Below, in pieces: positions 39,729 through 48,801 of a stretch of 64,000 nt of DNA (positions are counted from its first letter, which is position 1; each line of letters begins with the position of its first letter). This stretch comes from Hondaea fermentalgiana (taxonomy: Eukaryota; Sar; Bigyra; Thraustochytrida; Thraustochytriidae): positions 483,161 to 547,160 of the forward strand of contig NPFB01000012.1 in NCBI GenBank assembly GCA_014084085.1. The letters run 5' to 3'. The notes beneath the pieces were generated by a model. It saw nothing but the letters and a program-made list of their open reading frames with translations. It made no database searches and had not been told where the DNA came from. Position numbers and translations under genes: made by a program.

Positions 39729-40289
39729 CTAACGATTTGCAGAGGCCACAGCGTCGGCGCCCAACACAGTCGCGCTTTCGTCGATCTGCATGTATGGCGC
39801 AAGCATCCAATGATGGTTAAGACCCCAAAAGACTGCCTTGCTTGGTTTCTCACGCGTGCCAAGATTGACGGTCACGCTAAGAAAAGGACCTCGGTCCTGA
39901 AAAATAAAGGTATTCCTGTCCATAACAGCCGCCAGCAACACGGCGGACTGAAAATCCTTGGTCGAGCGCGCTAGCATGCCCATTGCCGAGTTGCCAATGC
40001 TTTGCAGAATGCGCCCTTGCTCCGCCTGTGCACGCGCCCGCATTCGTAGCTCCGCATCCATTTGCGCCGAGACCTTTGGGTAGAACTCCTTCTTGAACCA
40101 TGTCTCAAAAAACGGTACAAAGGTGTCCGGCTCTGGTTTTTGCAGCGCCATATACACCACGATGCTTGCCAAGAGCGCCACTGACTGCTTCGGAAAGGCC
40201 GCGAGCGCCCCGTACAGTACGAGCAGGCATGCGGCCGTGCCGACAGCGCGCTTCTGACCTGGGGTCAGCTCATCGACCTGCAAGTCCAT
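39729..40289 (-). CDS. Small membrane protein, unknown
   Basis: A 186-residue protein without a recognised family. Residues 15-50 form one long or two short hydrophobic segments (AACLLVLYGALAAF, VALLASIVVYMAL). A charged amphipathic section (FETWFKKEFYPKVSAQMDAE) and a compact C-terminal domain with beta-type strands (RGPFLSVTVNLG, KAVFWGLNHHWML) follow. The last 20 residues look unconstrained. The layout suggests a membrane-anchored soluble domain facing the cytosol or an organelle lumen. ATG 40289 (MDLQVDELTPGQKRAV) is clear. Confidence 0.6.
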   Translation of the reverse strand: MDLQVDELTPGQKRAVGTAACLLVLYGALAAFPKQSVALLASIVVYMALQKPEPDTFVPFFETWFKKEFYPKVSAQMDAELRMRARAQAEQGRILQSIGNSAMGMLARSTKDFQSAVLLAAVMDRNTFIFQDRGPFLSVTVNLGTREKPSKAVFWGLNHHWMLAPYMQIDESATVLGADAVASANR

Positions 40290-40674
40290 GTTTCTTTGCC
40301 TCGTGCAAGCCAGTGTCTGCCGACGCTCGATCAGCGCGCCTCTCTGCGTGCCGCGACAACGGCCCCGCCTCCTTCGGCCGCTCCTCGCGCCGGTCGTGTA
40401 CGGGTTTTACTTCGGACATCGGCGGCAAAAGACGACAAAACTCTCCCAAACACATGAAGGTATTACTATAGGGTTGCATGCGTGGGCCTACGTGTATACC
40501 GAGTCAAGTCAGCATGTCTCAAGGAAAGGGCAAGTATTGGCGAGTATTGGGCAAGTGTAGAGTAACAAGGATTGGTTTCATCATAGGCTAGACAAGATGG
40601 GAAATTTGTTGAGCTCGCCGCCAGCAGGGAAGAAAAGCAAAGCAGCACAGCGTAGCATAGCACAGCATATCGAG
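40290..40674. other. Intergenic, 385 bases
   Basis: This gap lies between the start of the small membrane protein gene and the stop of the enkurin gene. A short direct repeat TTGGCGAGTATTGGGC-like sequence lies near 40535-40555. Nothing else is seen. Confidence 0.4.
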
Positions 40675-41388
40675 TTAGTCCATGAGGACGGCCAGGCGCC
40701 CCCTGCTAATCAACTTGATATCGTCCTCGATCTGCTGCAGCTCGCGCTCGTAACGCTCCTTGAGCTTCTTCTTGGTGTTGGAGTCCGCGCCGCCGCACGC
40801 CTTTTGGTAGTGAGAGTTGAGGACACCCCACTTGCGCTTGAGCTGCTTGATGAGCGCCTCGCGATCGGCTTCCGGCATACTCTCGGTCAGCGTACCCTGC
40901 CGCGCAGAGAGATTCATCTCGTCCAGAAGCTCCTGGAGAACCTCCTTTTCCATCGCAATAGACTGCTTGACGTCGTCCAAATAGGCAGGCCGCTTGCCAA
41001 AGTCCGGCTTGTCCACGTACCTCTCAAATTCTTGGTTGGCAGACTTGGACCCAGCGCCCGACGACCGCCCCTTGCGGAACTTGTCGGCGCTGACAATCAC
41101 CTCTACTGCATTCGCCACGACAAAGTTCTTGCTCGAAACTAGTCCGTACTTGGGCTGTTCTTTGCGCGTCGGCAGTGCCGCTTTGCGTTGAGGCAAAGCC
41201 TCCTTTGGAACTCCCGTCGACACATTCTTGGTGAATGTAGAGTACGTCGGCTGTTTCTTGGGGCAGTGCTTTGACTTGTACATCTTTCTCTTGCGCGCCT
41301 GGTCCTGCTGCGCCTGTTGTTTGCCGCCATCCTGGTCGCGCTCGATGGCATCGAGCCAATGGCCGAGATGCTCCTGTTCAAAGGTCAT
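40675..41388 (-). CDS. Enkurin-domain flagellar protein
   Basis: A 237-residue basic protein. YGLVSSKNFVVANAVEVI matches the YGLIPSKNFI..NA signature of enkurin. The C-terminal 100 residues carry the enkurin domain: KRPAYLDDVKQSIAMEKEVL, EADREALIKQLKRKWGVLN and ELQQIEDDIKLISRGRLAVL, in the family order. Enkurin is a microtubule inner protein of ciliary doublets and, in animals, a calmodulin-binding adaptor in sperm. Its presence implies a flagellated life stage. ATG 41388 (MTFEQEHLGHWLD) is chosen; the open frame upstream is an artefact of the GAA/TTC repeat, read as poly-Phe. It is divergent from the IFT25-like gene. Confidence 0.85.
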   Translation of the reverse strand: MTFEQEHLGHWLDAIERDQDGGKQQAQQDQARKRKMYKSKHCPKKQPTYSTFTKNVSTGVPKEALPQRKAALPTRKEQPKYGLVSSKNFVVANAVEVIVSADKFRKGRSSGAGSKSANQEFERYVDKPDFGKRPAYLDDVKQSIAMEKEVLQELLDEMNLSARQGTLTESMPEADREALIKQLKRKWGVLNSHYQKACGGADSNTKKKLKERYERELQQIEDDIKLISRGRLAVLMD

Positions 41389-42539
41389 CTTTGTTTCCAC
41401 GGACGCGTCTGATACTCTTGCCTTGCGCTTTGCGCCTTGCGCCCGGGCCCTTTTCCGCGACTGCCCGACCACGCACTCGTCAAGCGATGCCGCGCAATGC
41501 GTCCGCGCAGATTTATTTCCCAATCTGAAGAAGAAGAAGAAGAAGAAGAAGAAGAAGAAGAAGAAGACTTGTTTGCCTTTCGCAGCACGAAGCGAGCGAC
41601 ACAGTCGAACGAACTGCGCACCGCTCGAAAACACCCTGCGTTATGTCTGCCTTGCTTACTTGTCAGCCTGTGCAACAAGTACAAGTTAGACCTTTAAAAG
41701 TCGGCAATTCGACGCAGCTCACAAAAGGTGCAAGTGACCATCTATAGTATAGATCATTCTGCGCCGCGGACTCGGCACGTCCAGCCGGCTAGTTCGGGCC
41801 AGAGTCCGCGCCACCACACCACAAACGAACCTATCTTGTCGCCAAAGTGTGTGCGCTCCCAAGAAAGAAAAATATAAAAGGTCTATCAACAGGACTAACG
41901 GATCTACCCGGGGCGGCTTGCGTGGCCCAGCAACCGAGAAGGAGAACCGCCGCCCATTTTTCTCTGGTCTCCTTGCACGCCCACCAGTGACCGTTTGCGC
42001 TGCGCGAGCCCCGAAAGGACAGGGTCAGGAGCACGGCGGCGGCAAGCGCACCGACGATTTTGGTTGTGAAAAATTTGCCTCAAGCCTGCGCAAACTAGTG
42101 CAGAATACCCTCCGGGCACCGAAGGTGAGTTTTATCGTAGTGTTTGCCAAAGCAAGCATTCCGGGGGGCGATAGCGAGGGGGTCAAACGCTCGCAGACCA
42201 GCTTGCTATACACCGCCGCCGCGGAGCTCGACACGAAGGCAAGAGTCGCAGCGCTTTGCCTCGTTCGCCTCGTGTGCGCGCACTTGCCTCGTTTGCCCCG
42301 CGCGTGCTCAAGTCTACGCGCTCTCAAGCTAACTTGTGCTGCATCAGAGAGACTGATACAGGTCTTGCCTTCTTTGCAATAGGACCAAGCAGTCCCGGAG
42401 AGCGACCACCTTACGCCAAACATCTGGCCGCCACGCGTGGCACACGCGGACGTGCCTTGTGCATGAGTGCAGGTGCGGCGCTTATCGTGCTCGACCTTGT
42501 GCTCCTCTTGGCCCTTGTGGCGTGGCTCCGAGAAGGACA
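41389..42539. other. Divergent intergenic between enkurin and IFT25-like genes
   Basis: About 1.15 kb with no assigned gene. It holds a GAA repeat (41526-41568) in the enkurin leader. Short open frames here have no family features. The region should contain the promoters of two flagellar genes and may contain an untranslated first exon. Confidence 0.4.
41526..41568. repeat. GAA trinucleotide microsatellite
   Basis: Fourteen GAA units, nearly perfect, about 140 bases upstream of the enkurin start on the minus strand (read there as TTC). Confidence 0.9.
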
Positions 42540-42953
42540 ATGGGCGACGAAAGAGGACCTCTGGGCCCTGGTGCCACGGTCATGGCGCCGACAAGCGTTG
42601 ACCCGGCGCATCCGCCGCACAACATTTTGGACTCAGACGACCGATATTTTTGGATGACCACAGGGCTTTTCCCTCAAGAGGTTGTCATTAGTCTCGATGG
42701 CGCCACCTCGCTCGATCGAATCTCTCTTCGCACAACAAATGTGCAAAAGGTTGCCTTTCTCGCATCGACCGAATCTTCCACGCCAACGGAATGGGAAACT
42801 ATTGCCGAGGCCAGCCTTGCCGATGCCGATGGCCGCATTCAAATGGAGACTATTTCCGTGGAACGCGCACCGCATGAGACTCGCCACATCAAATTGCAGA
42901 TCCTCAAAGGCTGGGATGACTTTTGCGCCGTGCATAGTCTTGAAATCAACTAG
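42540..42953 (+). CDS. IFT25/HSPB11-like intraflagellar transport protein
   Basis: A 137-residue protein with the jelly-roll (F5/8-type, discoidin-like) fold pattern of IFT25. HPPHNILDSDDRYFWMTTGL followed by FPQEVVIS corresponds closely to the HPPENIIDG...FWTTTGMFPQEFII block of the animal protein. The final strand FCAVHSLEIN corresponds to its FASVHSV block. IFT25 pairs with IFT27 in the IFT-B complex and is needed for export of some cargo from cilia. Length fits the family. Two in-frame starts, 42540 and 42582, are possible; the first is given. Together with enkurin it indicates a flagellated stage. Confidence 0.8.
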   Translation: MGDERGPLGPGATVMAPTSVDPAHPPHNILDSDDRYFWMTTGLFPQEVVISLDGATSLDRISLRTTNVQKVAFLASTESSTPTEWETIAEASLADADGRIQMETISVERAPHETRHIKLQILKGWDDFCAVHSLEIN

Positions 42954-43314
42954 TATATACAATTTTGTGTGTTCACCAAGTGCAAAGACCACCTTTTTTT
43001 TTTGCAAAGCCTCAACGCTTCGGGCCAGCTCTTGCCTTGCAGTCCCAGATAAGCATGTAAATCGTAATTCTTTCTTGAACGTGCTTATCCGTTGAATGAT
43101 TTTTTTTCGGGCCCAACAGCGCTGGTTCCAGCCACAGTGACCCTGTCACAAGAGAAAGTGAGAGAGATATACACAGGAGAATGACATGGGTGCACAAGTC
43201 GAGGTCTTCACGGTGGCCGCAGCGGCAATTTTAGCATCGTGTTATTACAGACGTTGTTGAAGCTCAAGAAGTGCATGTTTCGCGTGCAAGTCTCGGCCAG
43301 AGAGGCATCCTACC
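42954..43314. other. Intergenic, 361 bases
   Basis: This gap lies between the IFT25-like gene and the next + strand gene. Poly-T runs at 42993-43003 and 43100-43107 are the only features seen. Confidence 0.4.
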
Positions 43315-44202
43315 ATGCGCAGGCGCGCAGAGAGGCGTCTTGTGGGCAAGCACAACAAAGCAGCCTCGGTAATTGCAGCTCACGACGAGAGCGCGTCTAC
43401 GAAGCCATCGCAGCAACCGCCAGCATTTCCGGACTATGGAGGCAAAATAGCCTTTAGCGCAGCGTTTGGCACACGGTCCCTTCAAGAGACGCCATCATCG
43501 AGGACGCGATCTCCTCAAGTAAAGCAAGACAACCTACGCATCCCAACTCTTGCACTGGACAAAGTTTCCAACGCTCGGCGAAAATCGCAAAACCAAGAGG
43601 AGGATGAAGCTAATGTCAACGAGGACGAACCGGCAATTCAAAGTGCGGCGCTATCCATGTCGCAACGACGTCGTCCACTCACGGCTCGGGAACTAATGAC
43701 CATCACGCCTTTACAATTAAACGCTGGCGCGGAAGGAAATAGTGGACCCCCAAAAGTGCGCGTGCAGAGCGCCCGTAGCCAGAGTGCGCGCTCGGCTCGG
43801 ATTCTCGCGGGTCTCCGACACGCACAAGAGGCTGGCGACGCAGCTCGTATGCGGCAAATGACAATTGCACATCGTACCAAACCTATTGCATGGCTTCGCG
43901 CGGAGCACGAGAGCTGGGATTGCGCTGATGAAGATGAACGCTATGAAACAGCGCAGAACTGGGATTTGCAAAGGGACAAGCATACCCGGCCCAGCGCATA
44001 CTTGTATTCGGCGCAACATGCCGCTCGTGTGCGAACGTGCAAATCACAAACTCAGCGCGTCGAAGCCTATGCGCAGGCAGTACGCACGCGTCTCGAGCGC
44101 AACGAGCAGGCCCGTTTAGCCTGCAAGATCGCACAGCGGCAAGCTTACAACAAGAGCGCCCAAGGGAGTGGGAAGGCCACGTCGAGGGGAAAGTCAAAGT
44201 GA
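43315..44202 (+). CDS. Unknown basic protein next to flagellar genes
   Basis: A 295-residue protein I do not recognise. It is Arg/Ala/Gln-rich and largely unstructured in the first 145 residues, with a SAR repeat (VQSARSQSARSARI) in the middle. A helical, charged C-terminal half follows, containing HRTKPIAWLRAEHESWDCAD, YETAQNWDLQRDKHTRP and a Gln/Arg-rich helix. The tail is basic. Composition and repeats resemble microtubule-associated proteins, and the neighbours on the left are flagellar. A flagellar role is only a suggestion. ATG 43315 is the first in frame. Confidence 0.65.
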   Translation: MRRRAERRLVGKHNKAASVIAAHDESASTKPSQQPPAFPDYGGKIAFSAAFGTRSLQETPSSRTRSPQVKQDNLRIPTLALDKVSNARRKSQNQEEDEANVNEDEPAIQSAALSMSQRRRPLTARELMTITPLQLNAGAEGNSGPPKVRVQSARSQSARSARILAGLRHAQEAGDAARMRQMTIAHRTKPIAWLRAEHESWDCADEDERYETAQNWDLQRDKHTRPSAYLYSAQHAARVRTCKSQTQRVEAYAQAVRTRLERNEQARLACKIAQRQAYNKSAQGSGKATSRGKSK

Positions 44203-44288
44203 AAGTGAAAGAAAACGATATTTTTTGGGGGTAGAGGCCTTCATGAAAAAGAAAAGAAAACGGGTGAAGCGGAGGAGTACGACTTGGC

Positions 44289-46232
44289 CTACGTCGAAGA
44301 CCTCGACGGTTCAACCGTTGATTTATGGTCCTTGCCCTCTGTAGCGCTTCGGCGCCAAAAAAATGCAAATACAGTTCCAATGACGCCCAGACAGAAAATG
44401 ACGATGAAAAGAATCTTGAGAGGACCCGATGGGCCAGGGGCAAAGTAAATTTCGAGCTGATCAAGACCAAGGATCACATTGAATAGTGCGAGAGGCACCA
44501 AAACCCGGCCAAGAATGTGGTGCACCCATTCCCACGAGCCGCGGCGTCGCTCGCCCTTGGCTGGGCGCAAGGTGGCCAGAGCTGTGTGCACGAGAACGAG
44601 AATGACAATTGTGAGACCAATCTTACCATGCGTCGTACCAAAGTTGTCGCCCCATTTATACGGGACGATCAGAAAGAAAGCCACGAGCGTAAAGACGATG
44701 CCGAGACCCATCATGGACTTATGGGCAAGGAACCACTTGTTGCCTTCTTTGTGCTTAAAGAGCAACGGCGGCACAGTTCCACCGGGGATGAGGAAGATCC
44801 ATGCGAGGACCATCAAGATGCCGTGAATACCGAGCTGCTTTGGCGCAGAGATCATCCACGAGCCAAAGCCATATGCAGTATCGGCAGTCGACCCACAGCT
44901 GACGGTTGCGTCGTATTGAAGATAGAGCGGAGCAGTGCTCGACTTCACATCGTGGACGAGAGCCCGCAGTTCCGTGTTCGCTGCAGGATAGTACATGAAG
45001 AGCCCAATGCACATTTCGTCTTCCGTGGCGTCTCCTCCTTCGGTCGTTGAGGTGCGCGAGGTGGAGTTGTAGACGCAGTGCACAGTCATTCTGTCGCCAG
45101 CATTGAGATTAATCTGGTCTTCGATGGACTTGGCCTCTTGCAAGTCAAAGTCATAATTTGGATTGCAAGAGGCCAAAAAGCTCTCGGAGGCCTTGTTGCC
45201 AGGCGTGACCGTGGTCCAAATTTTGGTCGCAATCTTATGGCCATGCTCAAAGACGGCAAAGATGTTGATACCGCCATCGGGGAGAACATCCGGAAGCACA
45301 CCTGTCGCAGACAACTCATAGTACGATTTGCCAGCAGGAATCGAAATTTCGGAAAAGGCGGCGCCGATCCAAGCCCAAGCCGCAGGTTGAAAAGTCTCGG
45401 TGTCAACTTCACTCTCGTCGACGTAAAAAAGTTGCAGACCAGAGGAGTCTGAGAGTCCCGTCAAGCCCGTAGGATTGTCGTAGTGAACCTCAATAACCAG
45501 CACTCGGCCTGCCGAGCTTAACTTGAATCCAACATTTTCTGGCAAGCAGAATGCCTCGCCACCCACTGCCCAAGCGTACACAAGATCGCGGCAGCCGGCC
45601 ATGGTTCCGGCCTCGCTGGGTGTCTCAAAGGCATCGCGTACTTCGGTGCTATCATCGCACTCGTACAGGAGCATGTGGTGCACAACTTGCTCTTGCTCGA
45701 CAATGGGCGCGATGCGCGTCACGTACGAGGTCCCGGAGGGAATGCTGTCAAAGAGATATTTGGCGTACGTGGTGTCTTTGGCAGGGACAGTGTAGCCTGG
45801 CATGGTCACGTTAAAGCTTTCGGTACCCGCGATCTCAGTGTAGTTATCGCAGTACGAGAAGGAGGACCTTGTCGTGCTCGCCACACCAGGGTGCGAGATG
45901 CCGGCATCGAAGCGAGGTGTGTCGCCCTCTTTCCATTCGCAGTCCGGATCACCCAGCTCGACGCCATTGCTCAGACCATCCCCGTCGCTGTCCTTGTTGC
46001 AGAGCGCGACGGTCCACTCGTGGCCCGCGTCAGCAAAGTCAAGACCAAACTGATTTCGCGCGCCGCCCCCGGAGGTCCGCGCATGGCCTACGCCGCCGAC
46101 GCTATCTCCGTTATCGTCCACGACCTTGTCGCCGTTCGGGATGCTCTGTTGGTACGTCTTGTGCGCCGAGGTCGTCGCCGTCAGCGTCGCCGCCAGCGCC
46201 GCCAGCGCCGCCGCCGCCGTCTCGAGCCTCAT
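44289..46232 (-). CDS. Temptin-like / copper type II monooxygenase / cytochrome b561 fusion
   Basis: A 647-residue type I secreted-membrane protein. Residues 1-22 are a signal peptide. Residues 24-100 resemble a temptin domain (HKTYQQSIPNG, then LCNKDSDGDGLSNG and VELGDPDCEW, with Ca-type Asp loop). Residues 130-420 are a PHM/DBH-type monooxygenase with plausible ligands in order. Copper H: His185, His186 (VVHHMLLYECDD) and His250 (VIEVHYDNP). Copper M: His330, His332 (EHGHKIATK) and Met407 (DEMCIGLFMYYP). From 465 to 625 six hydrophobic helices form a cytochrome b561 domain, with candidate heme ligands His470, His504, His535 and His571. b561 could pass electrons from cytosolic ascorbate to the extracytoplasmic copper site. 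No DOMON domain is seen. Substrate unknown. Confidence 0.85.
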   Translation of the reverse strand: MRLETAAAALAALAATLTATTSAHKTYQQSIPNGDKVVDDNGDSVGGVGHARTSGGGARNQFGLDFADAGHEWTVALCNKDSDGDGLSNGVELGDPDCEWKEGDTPRFDAGISHPGVASTTRSSFSYCDNYTEIAGTESFNVTMPGYTVPAKDTTYAKYLFDSIPSGTSYVTRIAPIVEQEQVVHHMLLYECDDSTEVRDAFETPSEAGTMAGCRDLVYAWAVGGEAFCLPENVGFKLSSAGRVLVIEVHYDNPTGLTGLSDSSGLQLFYVDESEVDTETFQPAAWAWIGAAFSEISIPAGKSYYELSATGVLPDVLPDGGINIFAVFEHGHKIATKIWTTVTPGNKASESFLASCNPNYDFDLQEAKSIEDQINLNAGDRMTVHCVYNSTSRTSTTEGGDATEDEMCIGLFMYYPAANTELRALVHDVKSSTAPLYLQYDATVSCGSTADTAYGFGSWMISAPKQLGIHGILMVLAWIFLIPGGTVPPLLFKHKEGNKWFLAHKSMMGLGIVFTLVAFFLIVPYKWGDNFGTTHGKIGLTIVILVLVHTALATLRPAKGERRRGSWEWVHHILGRVLVPLALFNVILGLDQLEIYFAPGPSGPLKILFIVIFCLGVIGTVFAFFWRRSATEGKDHKSTVEPSRSST

Positions 46233-46875
46233 CTTGGTTTCCGCTTTGCTGCGCTATCTCCTCGCGCCGGGCGCGCAGGCGGACAGCCGGCCACGCCGAG
46301 CTTGCCAACGAGCGTGAGCCGCTCGCGTGCCGGCCCCTGCGCGCGCGATGCGAGTCTGTCCCGCCTTGCACAGCTCGATCGCTCGCTCGCACGCACGTGC
46401 AGGCCGCCTAGTACCTTGCGAAGAGGAAGTGGAACTTGAGCTCGTACTTTGCTCTTATCAACCTCTGCGTCGAACTCGTGCCCTTTCTACCTTCCAAGCT
46501 GGTTTTACAAAGTGCGTGTGTGCGAATCCCGCTTTCCCGCAGCAAGACTTGGGACCGGCGGCCCGGAAAAGACGCGGCGCCGGAGGCGAGAAGACTGGTC
46601 GATGGTGCAGCCTGACAGTGAGGAAGGGAATTGAGGAAAGATCAGCTAGGCAGACGGACGGCGTGGCCTGCGGCTCCCTCTGTCTTTGTTGTCTGCACGT
46701 CAACAAGTCTTTTCACATCCACCATCAGAAAGTATATCTCGACAATGAGGCCGCGGCCGTCGCCGCGTTGAATGGAATAAGGGAAGTTCTGTTGTTATTT
46801 TACAGTGGGTCGCAACGCTTTGTCGTCGTGTCTTAATCTCGTTTTTCGCCCTTTGTTAGTTCTGCAAGCGCGAAT
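46233..46875. other. Intergenic, promoter of the monooxygenase fusion
   Basis: GC-rich near 46240-46400, then mixed. No gene or repeat array is seen. It should hold the promoter of the minus-strand fusion gene. Confidence 0.45.
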
Positions 46876-48357
46876 TCATGATGCAGATGCTATCGCCTCG
46901 CGGACAAGCTCGAACACCAGAGCAACTGCGTCGTGGATAGAACGACGGACAAAGTTCAGATGGAGTCTTCGACCCTGTCCAGCGTCTGTGGGAAGCACGA
47001 GCATGGTCCGCGGCACGGTCAAATGGCCCAGGCCAGCAGGCTCTTGAATTGAGGCCACTCTTTCAGCTCCAAAGGTTGCGGAAAACCACGAGCCCGCAAC
47101 CCACGAATTTACAAGGTAGCCGTCATCGTTAAAAATATCTGCAAAGGCGCGGCTCATGTTCGCGCGATGAGCCTCGCCCCGAGCGCGCAGAATGGCGTCC
47201 AGTCGATATTCGGCTTCAATGCGGCCCGGTTCGTTCAGAATCTGCCGCAGCTCGCGGTGCACATGGCGAACAGCCTCGCCAATCCAATCAGAAGGAGTCC
47301 GTCCCTCACGAGAGCGCAAACGTACGTGAATCTTTTCTCGAACGAGGGGGTTTCCAGCTGCAAAACGGTCTGGAAACCACGGGGAGCGACCGCGGATGTT
47401 GACAACCTGCACAAAGGACACTTGACTGTCATGATGGGGCGACGGTGATTTTGCGTCGGCTTGACCTCGAAGCACAATCGCTGTGAGAATCTCGTGCGTC
47501 GTCGCCCACTCGTTTGACTCAAGGCAGTGTCGGTGCACAAACTCTTTGAGAGCGCGCAGCTCTGCAGGGGAAATATCCATCACCTGGTGAGATAGTGTAA
47601 GTTCTTGGGCTGCAAGGGACATCGCCTCTGCGATTTCTAGGTCGTATTGAGCGATCGAATTGGCATCGCACGGATGAATCTGCAATTGCAAGAGCTTGAT
47701 CAGTCTACGTTCTTCGGCTTCGTCTATGGGCTCGACCTCGTGAACAGATTCTGATTTGTGCAATGGCCAGCGCTGCGCGGCGGCTTGGACCTCTTTTAAA
47801 GTTTTGGCTTGCGTGCAGTCCGACCAGAGGTTCAGAAAGTGGCTCATGCTCATTGCGTCGAAAAGGTAATGACAAGCTGCAATAACGAATCGGGCGCGCG
47901 CACTTTTGTGCTTCCCATCGTCACTTGATATCGTCTGCACTTGCACTGCAGCAGAGAGTACGCGTGAGCCAAAGACGCTCGAGTCTAGGCGAACTGAGAC
48001 GGGAAGTCGAGGGTTTTCAAAGGTTTGTTCTGGTGCAAAGATGCGTAATTCGGCGGCACATTCGCTGCCTGGACCTGCCTCAAGCTTCCACGTGCGCTCA
48101 TCGGAAACCTGGGGAGCCATCAGACGTGCGCCAGCAAGTGGAAAGCATGACAACGCTCGCGCGAGTCCCAGACGGAGTCTTGCGGCTCCTTTTTCACCCA
48201 GAAGCGTATCCGCGCCATCGAGGATAAGTTCCACCACGTTTGCAAACTGGCCGTTGATGAGATCAGCGCCATCCAAGCTTGCCTTTACGATGCGACCAGG
48301 AGCGAGCGGGGGATCGGCCTCGACCTCACCGTGCCAGAACGCGGCGGCGGTTGCCAT
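46876..48357 (-). CDS. BAHD-like (HXXXD) acyltransferase
   Basis: A 493-residue protein with the two-lobe acyltransferase layout. The catalytic HXXXD motif is AACHYLFDAMSMSHFLNLW (His-Tyr-Leu-Phe-Asp). In the second lobe NSWVAGSWFSATFGAERV sits where BAHD enzymes have the NSW...DFGWG structural motif; here DFGWG is degenerate. Such enzymes transfer acyl groups from CoA thioesters to hydroxyl or amine acceptors. BAHD enzymes are best known from plants and fungi. The divergent second motif leaves room for another member of the CoA-dependent acyltransferase clan. ATG 48357 (MATAAAFWHGEVEADPPL) is chosen because the extension to 48501 is low-complexity. The acceptor is unknown. Confidence 0.65.
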   Translation of the reverse strand: MATAAAFWHGEVEADPPLAPGRIVKASLDGADLINGQFANVVELILDGADTLLGEKGAARLRLGLARALSCFPLAGARLMAPQVSDERTWKLEAGPGSECAAELRIFAPEQTFENPRLPVSVRLDSSVFGSRVLSAAVQVQTISSDDGKHKSARARFVIAACHYLFDAMSMSHFLNLWSDCTQAKTLKEVQAAAQRWPLHKSESVHEVEPIDEAEERRLIKLLQLQIHPCDANSIAQYDLEIAEAMSLAAQELTLSHQVMDISPAELRALKEFVHRHCLESNEWATTHEILTAIVLRGQADAKSPSPHHDSQVSFVQVVNIRGRSPWFPDRFAAGNPLVREKIHVRLRSREGRTPSDWIGEAVRHVHRELRQILNEPGRIEAEYRLDAILRARGEAHRANMSRAFADIFNDDGYLVNSWVAGSWFSATFGAERVASIQEPAGLGHLTVPRTMLVLPTDAGQGRRLHLNFVRRSIHDAVALVFELVREAIASAS

Positions 48358-48801
48358 CTTCGTTTGACCCACGCGACAAACAACGTCGAGACTTTTCGAC
48401 CGGTGCAGGGCATGAACACTCGAAGTCGATCCGTCAGCCCGGCTGCCTGGTTGCCTGGCTGTCTGGCTGTCTAGCTGAGGATCGCGGCCCGGCTTGGGCA
48501 AGATACGTACGCGTCCAGGACCAGCAGTAGCACCGGTAAGAGGCCAAAATCCTCCTTGCAGATTGAGGATTTATGCGTCCCCCGCAAGCGAGGGTTTAGC
48601 GCTTTTGAAACCTTTAGAACGTCTGGGAGACGCTGGAAAACACCACGTGCGGCGGCACGCGCCGTCGCTGCTACGTACCCGGAGCACCACGTAAACAAAC
48701 ACAAGCCGACAGAGCGCGTGAAAGAGGGAACTACGCAGCACGGCGGAAACCGCGTGCTTGGCAAGCGAACGAGCAAGCAAGCGAGCTAGCTAGCGAGCAG
48801 G
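48358..48801. other. Divergent promoter region with AGCA/GAGC repeats
   Basis: This region lies between the acyltransferase and CRAL-TRIO starts. A CTGGTTGCCTGGCTGTCTGG-type short repeat lies near 48441-48475. A tetranucleotide run of AAGC/GAGC/TAGC units (about 48770-48800) abuts the CRAL-TRIO ATG. No gene is seen. Confidence 0.45.

Noticed and set aside
41526..41568. Poly-Phe/poly-Glu stretch as part of enkurin
   Set aside because: It is a GAA microsatellite in the leader. The family start fits ATG 41388, after the repeat.
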